From positions 1-64,000 of the forward strand of contig CAKSBP010000015.1 in NCBI GenBank assembly GCA_934438135.1: a stretch of 64,000 nt of DNA. The letters are read 5' to 3'. Under the pieces are notes generated by a model. It did not search any database. It had not been told where the DNA came from and saw nothing but the letters and a program-made list of their open reading frames with translations. Every line of letters starts with the position of its first letter. Within the stretch, counting starts at the first letter, position 1. The stretch comes from an uncultured Clostridium sp. (GTDB taxonomy: Bacteria > Bacillota > Clostridia > Lachnospirales > Lachnospiraceae). This document shows, piece by piece, positions 25,842 to 34,231 of the stretch. Both the position numbers and the translations under genes were made by a program.

Positions 25842-27668
25842 ATGTTGAAGAAAAAAATTATAATATTGCTTCTCAGCATGATAGCTTTTATTTGTGTGTT
25901 TGTATATGGTGCGTTTCAATATATAGACAACCCTTCTGAAACAAAGCAGCAGAAGGAAGAAAGTGAATTGAAAGATGCAGAGTATAGGAATGTATGGATT
26001 GTTCAAGGGGAAAACAAAGAGATGACTTTCTTTACAGATGGCATTCTTCGAACGGTTAAAACGACGGTTGCCCTTGGAGAAAGGCTGGAACACACATTTG
26101 GAGATATCACAGTTGAGAATGGAAAAATTGGAAAAGTAAGATTAAAACCAGCTGTAGTAATTGGAAAAGTTACTAATTTAAAAGAAAATCAAATTAGTGT
26201 GAAACACGATGGAAAGACAGATACATATCCATTATCCGATGATTTTAAGGCATACCGTTATAATCGTGATATGGGTGCCATGCTGGAAAAAGAAGAACTG
26301 GTGGAGTACAGCAAAGTTTCTTTTGCTCAGGAAAATGGGAAAATCTGTGTGGCAATTGCAGCTGACGAATTGGATATTGAAAATATACGGGTGCTGTTAA
26401 ATACCACGAATTTTAAGGGAATACTGCACAGCAAAGTAACGGTAACCTGTAAAACTGCATTTACCATTTCCAATAAAACTTCCTCTAAAACTTATAAAGC
26501 AGGAAAGAAAGTAACGATTGAGCCTTCTAATAAAAGACTTTCGGCGGGAGAACTGGTAGTGGCAGCAAAAAATAACTCCAGCAAGATTCAGGTAGTATCA
26601 ATTACACGAAATAAACGGCATCCAAGTTACCGGGGAAAGATTGAAATAGGCAAAAAAGATGGAAAACTGATGGTAATAAATGAACTTCCATTCGAAGAAT
26701 ACTTATATGCAGTCATTCCAAGTGAAATGCCGACCAGCTATGATATTGAGGCATTAAAAGTTCAGGCAGTCTGTGCCAGAACCTATGCATATAACCAGTA
26801 TCTGCAAAATAAGTTTACGGAGTATGGTGCAAACATTGACGACAGTGTTCAGTCTCAGGTTTACAATAATATTCCGGAGGATAAAAACAGCATTCAGGCA
26901 GTGAAGAAGACAACAGGACAGATTCTGAAATATAAAAATGATGTTATCCAGACCTATTATTTCTCTACTTCATGGGGATGCACCGCTGATGCAGGGGATG
27001 TGTGGATAGATGGCAGTGCATCTGTCCTAAACGGTGGATTACAATATGTAAGTGAGAAAAAATCAAAAGTTTCCTTTGATTTTTCAAAGGAAGCACAATT
27101 TAAGGAATTTTTATCTGACAAAAAGAGCAAAACCTATGATAGTGCATTTCCATGGTATCGTTGGTCAGTAAAAATTTCTGCTGCAAAACTAAAAAAATCT
27201 ATTGATGCCAGCCTGCAGAAGCGTTATAAGGCGAATCATGCATTGATTCTTACCAAAAATGCAGCTGGATCGTTTGAAAGCAAACCAATTAGTACTGTAG
27301 GAGAGGTAAAGAGCATTCGTATTGGAAACCGCTGTAAGAGTGGATTAATTAATGAATGCATTATTGAAGGAAGCAAAGCAACCATAAAAATATGCTCTGA
27401 ATATAATATAAGATTACTTCTGGCACCGCTAAACAGTACTATTAAGAGAAATGACGGAAGCAAGGTCGAAGGTCTATCAATGCTTCCAAGTGCATTCTTT
27501 GTTGTATCTCAGAGTAAAGGAAACTTTTCTTTTCAGGGAGGCGGTTACGGCCATGGTGTCGGCATGAGCCAGAATGGTGCCAAAACGATGGCAGATACCG
27601 GAAAGAGTTATACAGAGATTTTATCCCATTATTATAAGGGAACTAGTCTCTATAATCTTTACATTTAA
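25842..27668 (+). CDS. SpoIID/LytB-domain protein (lytic transglycosylase-like)
   Basis: A 608-residue exported or membrane-anchored protein with one N-terminal helix (residues 4-25). The C-terminal half is the SpoIID/LytB domain: LPFEEYLYAVIPSEMPTSY, EALKVQAVCARTYAYNQ with its putative catalytic glutamate nearby, then GGYGHGVGMSQNGA and ILSHYYKGT. These enzymes cleave glycan strands or stimulate amidases. The N-terminal half (about residues 40-260) is beta-rich and unassigned. Classic sporulation SpoIID is near 340 residues, so this longer form may act in vegetative wall turnover. It overlaps the convergent gene on its right by 26 bases. Confidence 0.88.
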   Translation: MLKKKIIILLLSMIAFICVFVYGAFQYIDNPSETKQQKEESELKDAEYRNVWIVQGENKEMTFFTDGILRTVKTTVALGERLEHTFGDITVENGKIGKVRLKPAVVIGKVTNLKENQISVKHDGKTDTYPLSDDFKAYRYNRDMGAMLEKEELVEYSKVSFAQENGKICVAIAADELDIENIRVLLNTTNFKGILHSKVTVTCKTAFTISNKTSSKTYKAGKKVTIEPSNKRLSAGELVVAAKNNSSKIQVVSITRNKRHPSYRGKIEIGKKDGKLMVINELPFEEYLYAVIPSEMPTSYDIEALKVQAVCARTYAYNQYLQNKFTEYGANIDDSVQSQVYNNIPEDKNSIQAVKKTTGQILKYKNDVIQTYYFSTSWGCTADAGDVWIDGSASVLNGGLQYVSEKKSKVSFDFSKEAQFKEFLSDKKSKTYDSAFPWYRWSVKISAAKLKKSIDASLQKRYKANHALILTKNAAGSFESKPISTVGEVKSIRIGNRCKSGLINECIIEGSKATIKICSEYNIRLLLAPLNSTIKRNDGSKVEGLSMLPSAFFVVSQSKGNFSFQGGGYGHGVGMSQNGAKTMADTGKSYTEILSHYYKGTSLYNLYI

Positions 27669-28485
27669 AGGTGTTAAGGTAATTATTTACTTCACCGCCA
27701 AAAAACAGAATATACATGCATGCATAGAGCCAGAGCATTAATAAGACAATTGCTGTCAGGCTGCCGTAAGTACTGGAGAAATTTTTCAGATGATCGATGT
27801 AAAACGAGTAAGCATACGAAAAAATCATCCAGCCGGCAGCAGTAATTAATGCACCTGGCATTTCTTTTAATATCTTGGATTTCCGGTTCGGTATGAATAG
27901 GTACATGCTTGTGAAAAATACAATCAGCACACATAGCACAACGATTGTTCGAATACTTATTATCAGCAGGGCAACATCCGTATATCCTGGAATCTGATTC
28001 TGGATCCATAAAAGCAGAGAGTTGCCAAATACCAGAAGGAACATGGTACAAATCAACATAATGGCGAATACAAGTGTGTAAAGTGCTGCAAGAAAACGAA
28101 TTTTAAAATAATTACGAGTCTCTTTAATGCCGTAAACCGTATTGAGTCCACGCATAATTGCAAAAATTCCTTTAGAGGCAGACCACAAAGCAGTCAACAC
28201 AGTAATGGAAATCAGTGTACCGGATGCATGATCGTAAATCTCCGTTACAATTAAAATCATAGAAGACTTTATTGCATTGGGAAAATACAGATTTACCAGT
28301 TCCAGCAGATCTGCCTCAGAAAATGGCAGGTACTGAAGCAGTGTCAGCAGAAACATGGCAAAAGGGAACACAGAAATTATTGTGAACAGCGTTGCCTGGG
28401 CTGAGAATGCTGAAACGAAATCATCCCGTAGTTTTCGGCTGAAGCTAAGTATAAAATCTATAAAAAATATTAGTTTATCAATCAT
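27643..28485 (-). CDS. YihY/BrkB-family membrane protein
   Basis: A 280-residue polytopic protein with about six membrane segments. It shows the family pattern DDFVSAFSAQATLFTIISVFPF near the start, LWSASKGIFAIMRGLNTVYG in the middle and YGSLTAIVLLMLWLYACMYILFFGGEVN near the end. The family was once called RNase BN, wrongly; function is unknown. AAAGGAG lies 6 bases before the start on the minus strand. A long inverted repeat (28508-28563) sits just upstream of its ribosome site. The 3' end overlaps the SpoIID-like gene. Confidence 0.9.
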   Translation of the reverse strand: MIDKLIFFIDFILSFSRKLRDDFVSAFSAQATLFTIISVFPFAMFLLTLLQYLPFSEADLLELVNLYFPNAIKSSMILIVTEIYDHASGTLISITVLTALWSASKGIFAIMRGLNTVYGIKETRNYFKIRFLAALYTLVFAIMLICTMFLLVFGNSLLLWIQNQIPGYTDVALLIISIRTIVVLCVLIVFFTSMYLFIPNRKSKILKEMPGALITAAGWMIFSYAYSFYIDHLKNFSSTYGSLTAIVLLMLWLYACMYILFFGGEVNNYLNTFKCKDYRD

Positions 28486-28507
28486 ATCAAGACTCCTTTA
28501 TTTAGTA

Positions 28508-28563
28508 CAGTTCTAACAGCTATGCTATTCTTAACCGGTCAGAATATACAGCTGTTAGAACTG
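28508..28563. repeat. Long nested inverted repeat upstream of the YihY-like gene
   Basis: A perfect 14-base repeat (CAGTTCTAACAGCT and AGCTGTTAGAACTG) encloses a second six-base one (TATTCT and AGAATA). As RNA from the minus strand it would be a two-part hairpin in the 5' leader; as DNA it could be an operator. Confidence 0.75.
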
Positions 28564-28615
28564 AGAACATAGGCTTTTATATTATTATATGTGAAATAAA
28601 ATTGCAATAGTCATC

Positions 28616-28644
28616 TTGACACAAACTCGTTTCCTTGTTAGTAT
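28616..28644 (+). promoter_or_regulatory. Promoter of the pheS-pheT operon
   Basis: A perfect TTGACA at 28616-28621, a 17-base spacer and TAGTAT at 28639-28644, just upstream of the T-box leader. Confidence 0.8.
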
Positions 28645-28650
28645 AGTTGT

Positions 28651-28936
28651 ACATGGAAAAAAGCGTTGAAGGTGTATTAAAGCTATTATTTCTTTAAGAG
28701 AGAGGATGTCACCGGCTGTAAGCATCCTTAAGTTCAGTTCTAGCCTGCATTCCCACCGGAGCTGCATTTCTGAAAACAGGATTTTTAAGAAGTCCTTTGT
28801 GATTAGGAGATGACGTATTGTGCACGTTACGCATATTAAACTAAGAGCTTACATAGGCGGGAGACCCGCTTCGTAAGAATCAGGGTGGTACCGCGGATTT
28901 ATTTCGTCCCTTAATCAGATTAAGGGGCTTTTTTAT
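28651..28936 (+). ncRNA. T-box leader regulating pheS-pheT
   Basis: The T-box core AGGGTGGTACCGCG (28882-28895) is intact, followed by the antiterminator region and a terminator (CCCTTAA with TTAAGGG, then TTTTTT, 28905-28936). Upstream lie stem I elements such as GAGAGAGGATG and CATCC. Uncharged tRNA-Phe should bind and favour readthrough. I did not fix the specifier codon; a TTC near 28768 is a candidate. Confidence 0.93.
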
Positions 28937-29007
28937 TGCCAAAAGCACGGCATAGTATCTAAGTGCAGGATAAAATAAGACCCCGTAACAAAGAAAGGAG
29001 TTTCATA

Positions 29008-30027
29008 ATGAAAGAAAAGTTACAGAAAATCATTCATGACGCCATAGGAAAAGTTGATGTGGCTGAAAAACTGGAAGATTTAAATGATGTAAAAGTTGCA
29101 TTTCTTGGTAAAAAAGGAGAATTAACAAGCATCTTAAAATCAATGAAAGAAGTTGCACCGGAGGACAGACCAAAGGTTGGCCAGCTTGTCAACGAAGCAA
29201 GAGCAAAAATCGAGGGTTCTATTGAAGAAAAGAAAACAGCAATTGCCAGTGCATTAAGAGAAGCACAGATGAAAGCAGAGACTATCGACGTTACTCTTCC
29301 AGCGAAGAAGCCAATGATGGGACATCGTCATCCAAATACCATTGCCTTAGAAGAATTAGAAAGAATCTTTATTGGTATGGGTTACGAAGTGGTAGAAGGC
29401 CCAGAGGTAGAATATGACTACTATAATTTTGAAGCATTAAACATTCCTGCCAACCATCCTGCAAAAGACGAACAAGATACATTCTATATTAATAATAAAA
29501 TTGTGCTAAGAACACAGACTTCTTCTACACAGGTTCACGAAATGGAAAAAGGAAAACTTCCTATCCGTATGATTGCACCAGGAAGGGTATTCCGTTCTGA
29601 TGAAGTGGATGCAACACATTCCCCATCTTTCCATCAGGTAGAAGGTCTAGTTATTGATAAAAATATTACATTTGCTGACTTAAAAGGTACTCTGGAAGAG
29701 TTCGCAAAAGAAGTATTCGGAGAAGATACAAAAGTTAAATTTAGGCCACATCACTTCCCATTTACAGAACCAAGTGCAGAAATGGATGTTTCCTGCTTTA
29801 AATGTGGCGGTAAAGGATGTCGTTTCTGTAAAGGTGAAGGCTGGATTGAAATTTTAGGCTGTGGTATGGTTCATCCACATGTATTAGAAATGAGCGGAAT
29901 CGATCCGGAAGAATACGTAGGATTTGCTTTTGGTGTAGGATTAGAGCGAATTGCATTATTAAAATATGAAATCGATGATATGCGTTTACTTTATGAGAAT
30001 GATACAAGATTCTTAAAACAGTTCTAA
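29008..30027 (+). CDS. pheS: Phenylalanine--tRNA ligase alpha subunit
   Basis: The catalytic subunit of the alpha2-beta2 synthetase. The N-terminal coiled coil that contacts tRNA covers residues 1-85. The class II core follows: GMGYEVVEGPEVEYDYYNFEALN, HPAKDEQDTFY, the RVFRSDEVDATHSPSFHQVEG motif 2 and GFAFGVGLERIA motif 3. A Cys-rich insert (CFKCGGKGCRFCKGEGW) occurs in many PheS proteins. ATG 29008 with AAAGGAG 8 bases upstream gives 339 residues. It is controlled by the T-box and followed by pheT. Confidence 0.97.
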   Translation: MKEKLQKIIHDAIGKVDVAEKLEDLNDVKVAFLGKKGELTSILKSMKEVAPEDRPKVGQLVNEARAKIEGSIEEKKTAIASALREAQMKAETIDVTLPAKKPMMGHRHPNTIALEELERIFIGMGYEVVEGPEVEYDYYNFEALNIPANHPAKDEQDTFYINNKIVLRTQTSSTQVHEMEKGKLPIRMIAPGRVFRSDEVDATHSPSFHQVEGLVIDKNITFADLKGTLEEFAKEVFGEDTKVKFRPHHFPFTEPSAEMDVSCFKCGGKGCRFCKGEGWIEILGCGMVHPHVLEMSGIDPEEYVGFAFGVGLERIALLKYEIDDMRLLYENDTRFLKQF

Positions 30028-30086
30028 ACGTTTCAAGGCTTCAGGTTTCGTTACAAAGATAGTAAATGATATAGGAGGAATGAAGA

Positions 30087-32528
30087 ATGAATACACCATT
30101 ATCATGGGTAAAAGCATATGTACCAGATTTAGACTGCACTTCACAGGAATACATGGATGCAATGACTTTATCTGGAACAAAGGTAGAAGGTTACGAAGAA
30201 CTTTCTAAAAACTTAGATAAAATTGTAGTGGGTAAAATTTTAAAAATAGAAAAACATCCAGATGCAGATAAATTAATTATCTGTCAGGTTCAGATTAACG
30301 AAGAAGGAGAAACTGTCCAGATTGTAACGGGTGCTCCAAATGTAAGCGAAGGCGACAAAGTTCCTGTTGTATTAGACGGAGGACGTGTTGCAGGAAGTGC
30401 ACACGACAACACTCCACATCCAGACGGAATCAAAATTAAAAAAGGCAAATTACGTGGGGTAGAATCTTTTGGAATGATGTGTTCTATCGGAGAACTTGGT
30501 TCATCCACTGATTTTTATCCAGACGCAGCTCCAGATGGAATTTATATTTTAAGTGATAATAAAGAATACAAAGATGCCAAAATCGGCAGTTCTGTTCCTG
30601 AATTATTAGGATTAAATGATTCTGTATTTGAATATGAAGTAACATCCAACCGTGTGGATTGTTTCTCTGTATTAGGCATTGCAAGAGAAGCAGCAGCTAC
30701 TTTCGATAAAAAATTTGTACCTCCAGTTGTAACAAAGACAGGAAATGCAGAAGATGTAAATTCTATGATTTCTGTAGAAGTAAAAGATGCAGATTTATGT
30801 AAGAGATACGTTGCTAGAATCGTGAAGAATATTAAACTTGCTCCATCTCCAGAATGGATGCAGAGAAGACTTGCCGCATGCGGTATCCGTCCAATTAATA
30901 ACCTGGTTGATATTACAAACTATGTTATGGAGGAATATGGACAGCCAATGCATGCTTACGATTTAGATAGTATTTCTGGTAATAAAATCATTGTAAGAAG
31001 AGCAAATGAAGGAGAAACATTCCAGACATTAGATGGACAGGAAAGAAACCTAGATCCTTCTATTTTAATGATTTGTGATGCAGAAAAACCAATCGGCATT
31101 GCTGGTATCATGGGTGGAGATAATTCCAAGATTACAGACAATGTAAAGACTATGTTATTCGAAGCAGCATGCTTCGATGGAACAAACATCCGCCTTTCCG
31201 GTAAAAAGCTTGGTATGCGTACCGATGCACAGGCAAAGTTTGAAAAAGGCCTGGATCCAAACACAGCAATGGAAGCAATCGATCGTGCCTGCCAGTTGAT
31301 TGAAGAATTAGGTGCAGGTGAAGTTGTTGGCGGTTATGTAGATGAATATCCAGTTGTTAATAAACCTGTTAAAGTAGGTTATGATCCTGATAAAATCAAT
31401 AAACTGTTAGGAACTGACGTAGACGAAGCTACGATGGTTTCTTACTTCAAAAAAATTGATTTTGAAGTAGATGAAGTAAATAGAGAATTAACCATTCCAA
31501 CCTGGAGACAGGATATCCATTGTCTTGCAGATGTTGCCGAAGAAGTTGCACGTTTCTACGGATATGACAATATCCCAACAACACTTCCAACAGGAGAAGC
31601 AACAAAAGGTAAACTTCCTCTTAAATTAAGAATTGAAAACATTGCAAGAAATGTAGCAGAACAGTTTGGCTTCTCTGAAGGCATGAGTTATTCCTTCGAA
31701 AGTCCAAAGGTATTTGATAAATTAAAATTAGACAAAGAAGACCGTTTAAGACAGGGAATTGTAATCACAAATCCATTAGGAGAAGATTACAGTATTATGA
31801 GAACTTCTACTTTAAACGGAATGTTAAGTTCTTTATCTACGAATTATAATAGAAGAAATAAGGATGTTCGTTTATATGAAATCGGAAATATTTATATTCC
31901 AAAAGCACTTCCATTAACAGAACTTCCAGATGAAAGAACACAGTTTACATTGGGAATGTATGGAACTGGTGACTTCTTTGACTTAAAGGGTATCGTAGAA
32001 GAATTTCTTGAAAAAGTCGGAATGAAAGGATTAGAAACCTATGATCCAAAGGCAGGTAAGACTTTCTTACACCCAGGAAGACAGGCAAACATCGTCTATG
32101 ATGGAAGTGTTATTGGCTATTTAGGTGAGGTTCATCCAGACGTATTAGATACGTACAGTATTGGTGACAGAGCTTATATTGCAGTTATCGATATGCCGGA
32201 AGTAGTATCCAGAGCGACTTTCGATATCAAATACACAGGTATTGCAAAATACCCTGCTGTAACAAGAGATATCAGTATGGTAATGGATAAAGGAATTATG
32301 GTTGGCCAGGTTGAAGATGTAATTCGTAAATGCGGTGGTAAACTCTTAGAAGACTTAAAACTATTTGATATTTACGAAGGAAGCCAAATTAAAGAAGGCT
32401 GTAAATCCGTAGCATATTCTATCAGCTTCCGTGCAAAAGACAGAACATTGGCAGATCAGGATGTAAATACCATCATGGATAAAATCATTAAGAATCTTGA
32501 AAAGATGAATATCGAATTAAGAAAATAG
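30087..32528 (+). CDS. pheT: Phenylalanine--tRNA ligase beta subunit
   Basis: The 813-residue editing and structural subunit. Domain order is as expected: an N-terminal EMAPII-like tRNA-binding domain (about residues 40-155, with KHPDADKLIICQV), the B3/B4 editing domain with NRVDCFSVLGIAREAAA, B5 and the class II-like core, and a C-terminal FDX-ACB anticodon-binding domain (KYPAVTRDISMVMDKGI). TAGGAGG precedes the ATG. It is co-transcribed with pheS and ends at the hairpin near 32556. Confidence 0.97.
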   Translation: MNTPLSWVKAYVPDLDCTSQEYMDAMTLSGTKVEGYEELSKNLDKIVVGKILKIEKHPDADKLIICQVQINEEGETVQIVTGAPNVSEGDKVPVVLDGGRVAGSAHDNTPHPDGIKIKKGKLRGVESFGMMCSIGELGSSTDFYPDAAPDGIYILSDNKEYKDAKIGSSVPELLGLNDSVFEYEVTSNRVDCFSVLGIAREAAATFDKKFVPPVVTKTGNAEDVNSMISVEVKDADLCKRYVARIVKNIKLAPSPEWMQRRLAACGIRPINNLVDITNYVMEEYGQPMHAYDLDSISGNKIIVRRANEGETFQTLDGQERNLDPSILMICDAEKPIGIAGIMGGDNSKITDNVKTMLFEAACFDGTNIRLSGKKLGMRTDAQAKFEKGLDPNTAMEAIDRACQLIEELGAGEVVGGYVDEYPVVNKPVKVGYDPDKINKLLGTDVDEATMVSYFKKIDFEVDEVNRELTIPTWRQDIHCLADVAEEVARFYGYDNIPTTLPTGEATKGKLPLKLRIENIARNVAEQFGFSEGMSYSFESPKVFDKLKLDKEDRLRQGIVITNPLGEDYSIMRTSTLNGMLSSLSTNYNRRNKDVRLYEIGNIYIPKALPLTELPDERTQFTLGMYGTGDFFDLKGIVEEFLEKVGMKGLETYDPKAGKTFLHPGRQANIVYDGSVIGYLGEVHPDVLDTYSIGDRAYIAVIDMPEVVSRATFDIKYTGIAKYPAVTRDISMVMDKGIMVGQVEDVIRKCGGKLLEDLKLFDIYEGSQIKEGCKSVAYSISFRAKDRTLADQDVNTIMDKIIKNLEKMNIELRK

Positions 32529-32555
32529 AAAACAGTATCTGACAAAAGAGGGAAC

Positions 32556-32592
32556 TGCCTGTATTCATACGAATACAGGTAATTCTTTCTTT
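32556..32592 (+). terminator. Terminator after pheT
   Basis: CCTGTATTC pairs perfectly with GAATACAGG around ATAC; the following TAATTCTTTCTTT is an imperfect T-tract. Confidence 0.7.
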
Positions 32593-32650
32593 ACTATAAA
32601 AAAAGAATCGTTTATAATAGACATAATTATAGTATTTAGGAGAATGCAGT

Positions 32651-33124
32651 TTGAAGCCATATCATGTAAAAAAAATTAAGAATTTATCCTGGGTATTATT
32701 CTGCAGCTATCTGGTTGTTATGGCATATTTGTTGTTTTTCAGTGAATATCTGAACCGGAACGGCACTAGAGAGTACCGTTATAATCTCGTTTTTTTCCAG
32801 GAAGTGAACCGTTCTTTCTGGTGTTTGCGTCATGGACAGCCATCATATTTCCTTTTGAATTTTGTAATGAATATCGTGGCATTTGTACCATTTGGTTTTT
32901 TTCTTCCATTATTAAGTAGAAACAGACATGGGAAGAATATTTTTTATGTGATGTTCTCCGCACTGGAATTTACGTTAGTTATTGAAATCGTACAGCTCGT
33001 TCTAAGAGTTGGAACCTTTGATGTTGATGATATTATGTTGAATAGTATTGGCGGATTTATAGGATATCTGCTGTTTATTATAATGTATTTGTTTTACAAA
33101 TTATTGAGAAAGGTTATGAAGTAA
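32651..33124 (+). CDS. VanZ-like membrane protein
   Basis: A 157-residue protein with four hydrophobic segments. VanZ features are NLVFFQEVNR after the first helix, NIVAFVPFGFFLPLL in the second and TFDVDDIMLNSIGGFIGYLL at the third-fourth junction. VanZ lowers teicoplanin binding in some bacteria, but most family members have no proven role. The start is TTG with TTAGGAG upstream. Its stop overlaps the next ATG by one base. A VanR/VanS-like pair lies 400 bases downstream, but no vanHAX genes are present, so glycopeptide resistance is not implied. Confidence 0.88.
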   Translation: MKPYHVKKIKNLSWVLFCSYLVVMAYLLFFSEYLNRNGTREYRYNLVFFQEVNRSFWCLRHGQPSYFLLNFVMNIVAFVPFGFFLPLLSRNRHGKNIFYVMFSALEFTLVIEIVQLVLRVGTFDVDDIMLNSIGGFIGYLLFIIMYLFYKLLRKVMK

Positions 33125-33459
33125 TGTTTAATCTGAAAAGAAAAAGAGACAGCTACCGTTTTTCAGATAAGGTACACCCGATTCAGGGAATTGCATCTGT
33201 TGGAATTGCGGTGCTTTTGTTGATTGGAATGATTTTCTTATTTCTGCTTTCCAGTAAGCATCCCGGCATCCTGATAATAGGACTGGCAGGAATTTTCATA
33301 TTCTTTGGCTCTATCGCCGGAGAAGTACTGGCAATTATGGGGATCCGAAGAGAGGACATCCACTATCGATTCCCGATTATGGGAATTTTGATGAATGGAT
33401 TTATAATCATAATCTGTGTTGCTTTATATGTGGCAGGACTTACAATAGGAGGAGTATAA
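33124..33459 (+). CDS. Small membrane protein of unknown function
   Basis: A 111-residue protein with a basic N-terminal segment, FSDKVHPIQGIASVGIAVLLLIGM, and three hydrophobic helices. The HPIQGIAS motif before the first helix and the FFGSIAGEVLAIMGIRREDIHYRFP loop look conserved in style, but I cannot assign a function. It starts inside the stop of the VanZ-like gene and is followed by a terminator, so the two form a unit. A role alongside VanZ is guesswork. Confidence 0.75.
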   Translation: MFNLKRKRDSYRFSDKVHPIQGIASVGIAVLLLIGMIFLFLLSSKHPGILIIGLAGIFIFFGSIAGEVLAIMGIRREDIHYRFPIMGILMNGFIIIICVALYVAGLTIGGV

Positions 33460-33492
33460 AAGAGTGTGCTTTTTAATAGGACACTCTTTTAT
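33458..33492 (+). terminator. Terminator between the VanZ unit and the response regulator
   Basis: AAAAGAGTGT pairs with ACACTCTTTT around a T-rich loop. The response regulator starts only about 30 bases later, so its promoter must lie inside the upstream gene, or transcription reads through. Confidence 0.8.
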
Positions 33493-33520
33493 CACTTAAG
33501 GGAATAGGGAGGATACTAAA

Positions 33521-34231
33521 TTGAATAATGAAACAACTGTGTTAGTAGTAGATGATGATAAGGAAATTGCGGAACTGGTAGAAATTCATCTGATAAGTGA
33601 TGGATTTCAGGTGGAAAAGGCATATTCAGCAGACGAGGGATTTGAAATACTGAAAAGAAAAAATGTCAATCTGATTATTTTGGATATTATGATGCCTGGT
33701 ATGGACGGCATTAAAATGTGTGAAAAAATTCGAGAAACATCTGCAGTACCGATTATCTTTTTGAGTGCAAAATCTACAGATTTGGATAAAATTGTGGGAT
33801 TAGGCTCCGGAGCAGATGATTATGTAATTAAACCCTTTAATCCGTTGGAATTGATGGCAAGGGTAAAATCCCAGCTGCGCCGTTATACGGAATTAAACCC
33901 TTCCTCTAAATTAAAGGAAAAGGAAGAAGATGTGGAAATCAAGGTTACTAATCTGATAATACGTAAACAGAATCATGAAGTAATTGCATTTGGAGAGCCA
34001 GTGAACCTGACTCCGATTGAATTTGAAATTATTTTTCTGCTGGCTTCCAATGCCGGACGGGTGTTTAGTACCGATGACATTTTTGAACATGTCTGGAAAG
34101 ATAAAATGTACGAGGCCAATAACACAGTTATGGTTCATATCCGACGAATTCGTGAAAAAATTGAAAAGGGTACGGAGAATGTTCGTATTATAAAGACGGT
34201 CTGGGGAGTTGGATATAAAATTGATAAATAA
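33521..34231 (+). CDS. OmpR/VanR-family response regulator
   Basis: A 236-residue DNA-binding response regulator. The receiver domain shows acidic residues DDDKE at 11-15, the phosphorylated Asp55 in LIILDIMMPG, Ser in FLSAKS and Lys in VIKPF. The C-terminal winged helix ends with NNTVMVHIRRIREKIE and IKTVWGVGYKID, as in VanR and OmpR. The start is TTG, with GGAGG 8-9 bases upstream. It overlaps the sensor kinase gene. It probably controls its own operon, including the transporter genes downstream. Confidence 0.93.
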   Translation: MNNETTVLVVDDDKEIAELVEIHLISDGFQVEKAYSADEGFEILKRKNVNLIILDIMMPGMDGIKMCEKIRETSAVPIIFLSAKSTDLDKIVGLGSGADDYVIKPFNPLELMARVKSQLRRYTELNPSSKLKEKEEDVEIKVTNLIIRKQNHEVIAFGEPVNLTPIEFEIIFLLASNAGRVFSTDDIFEHVWKDKMYEANNTVMVHIRRIREKIEKGTENVRIIKTVWGVGYKIDK

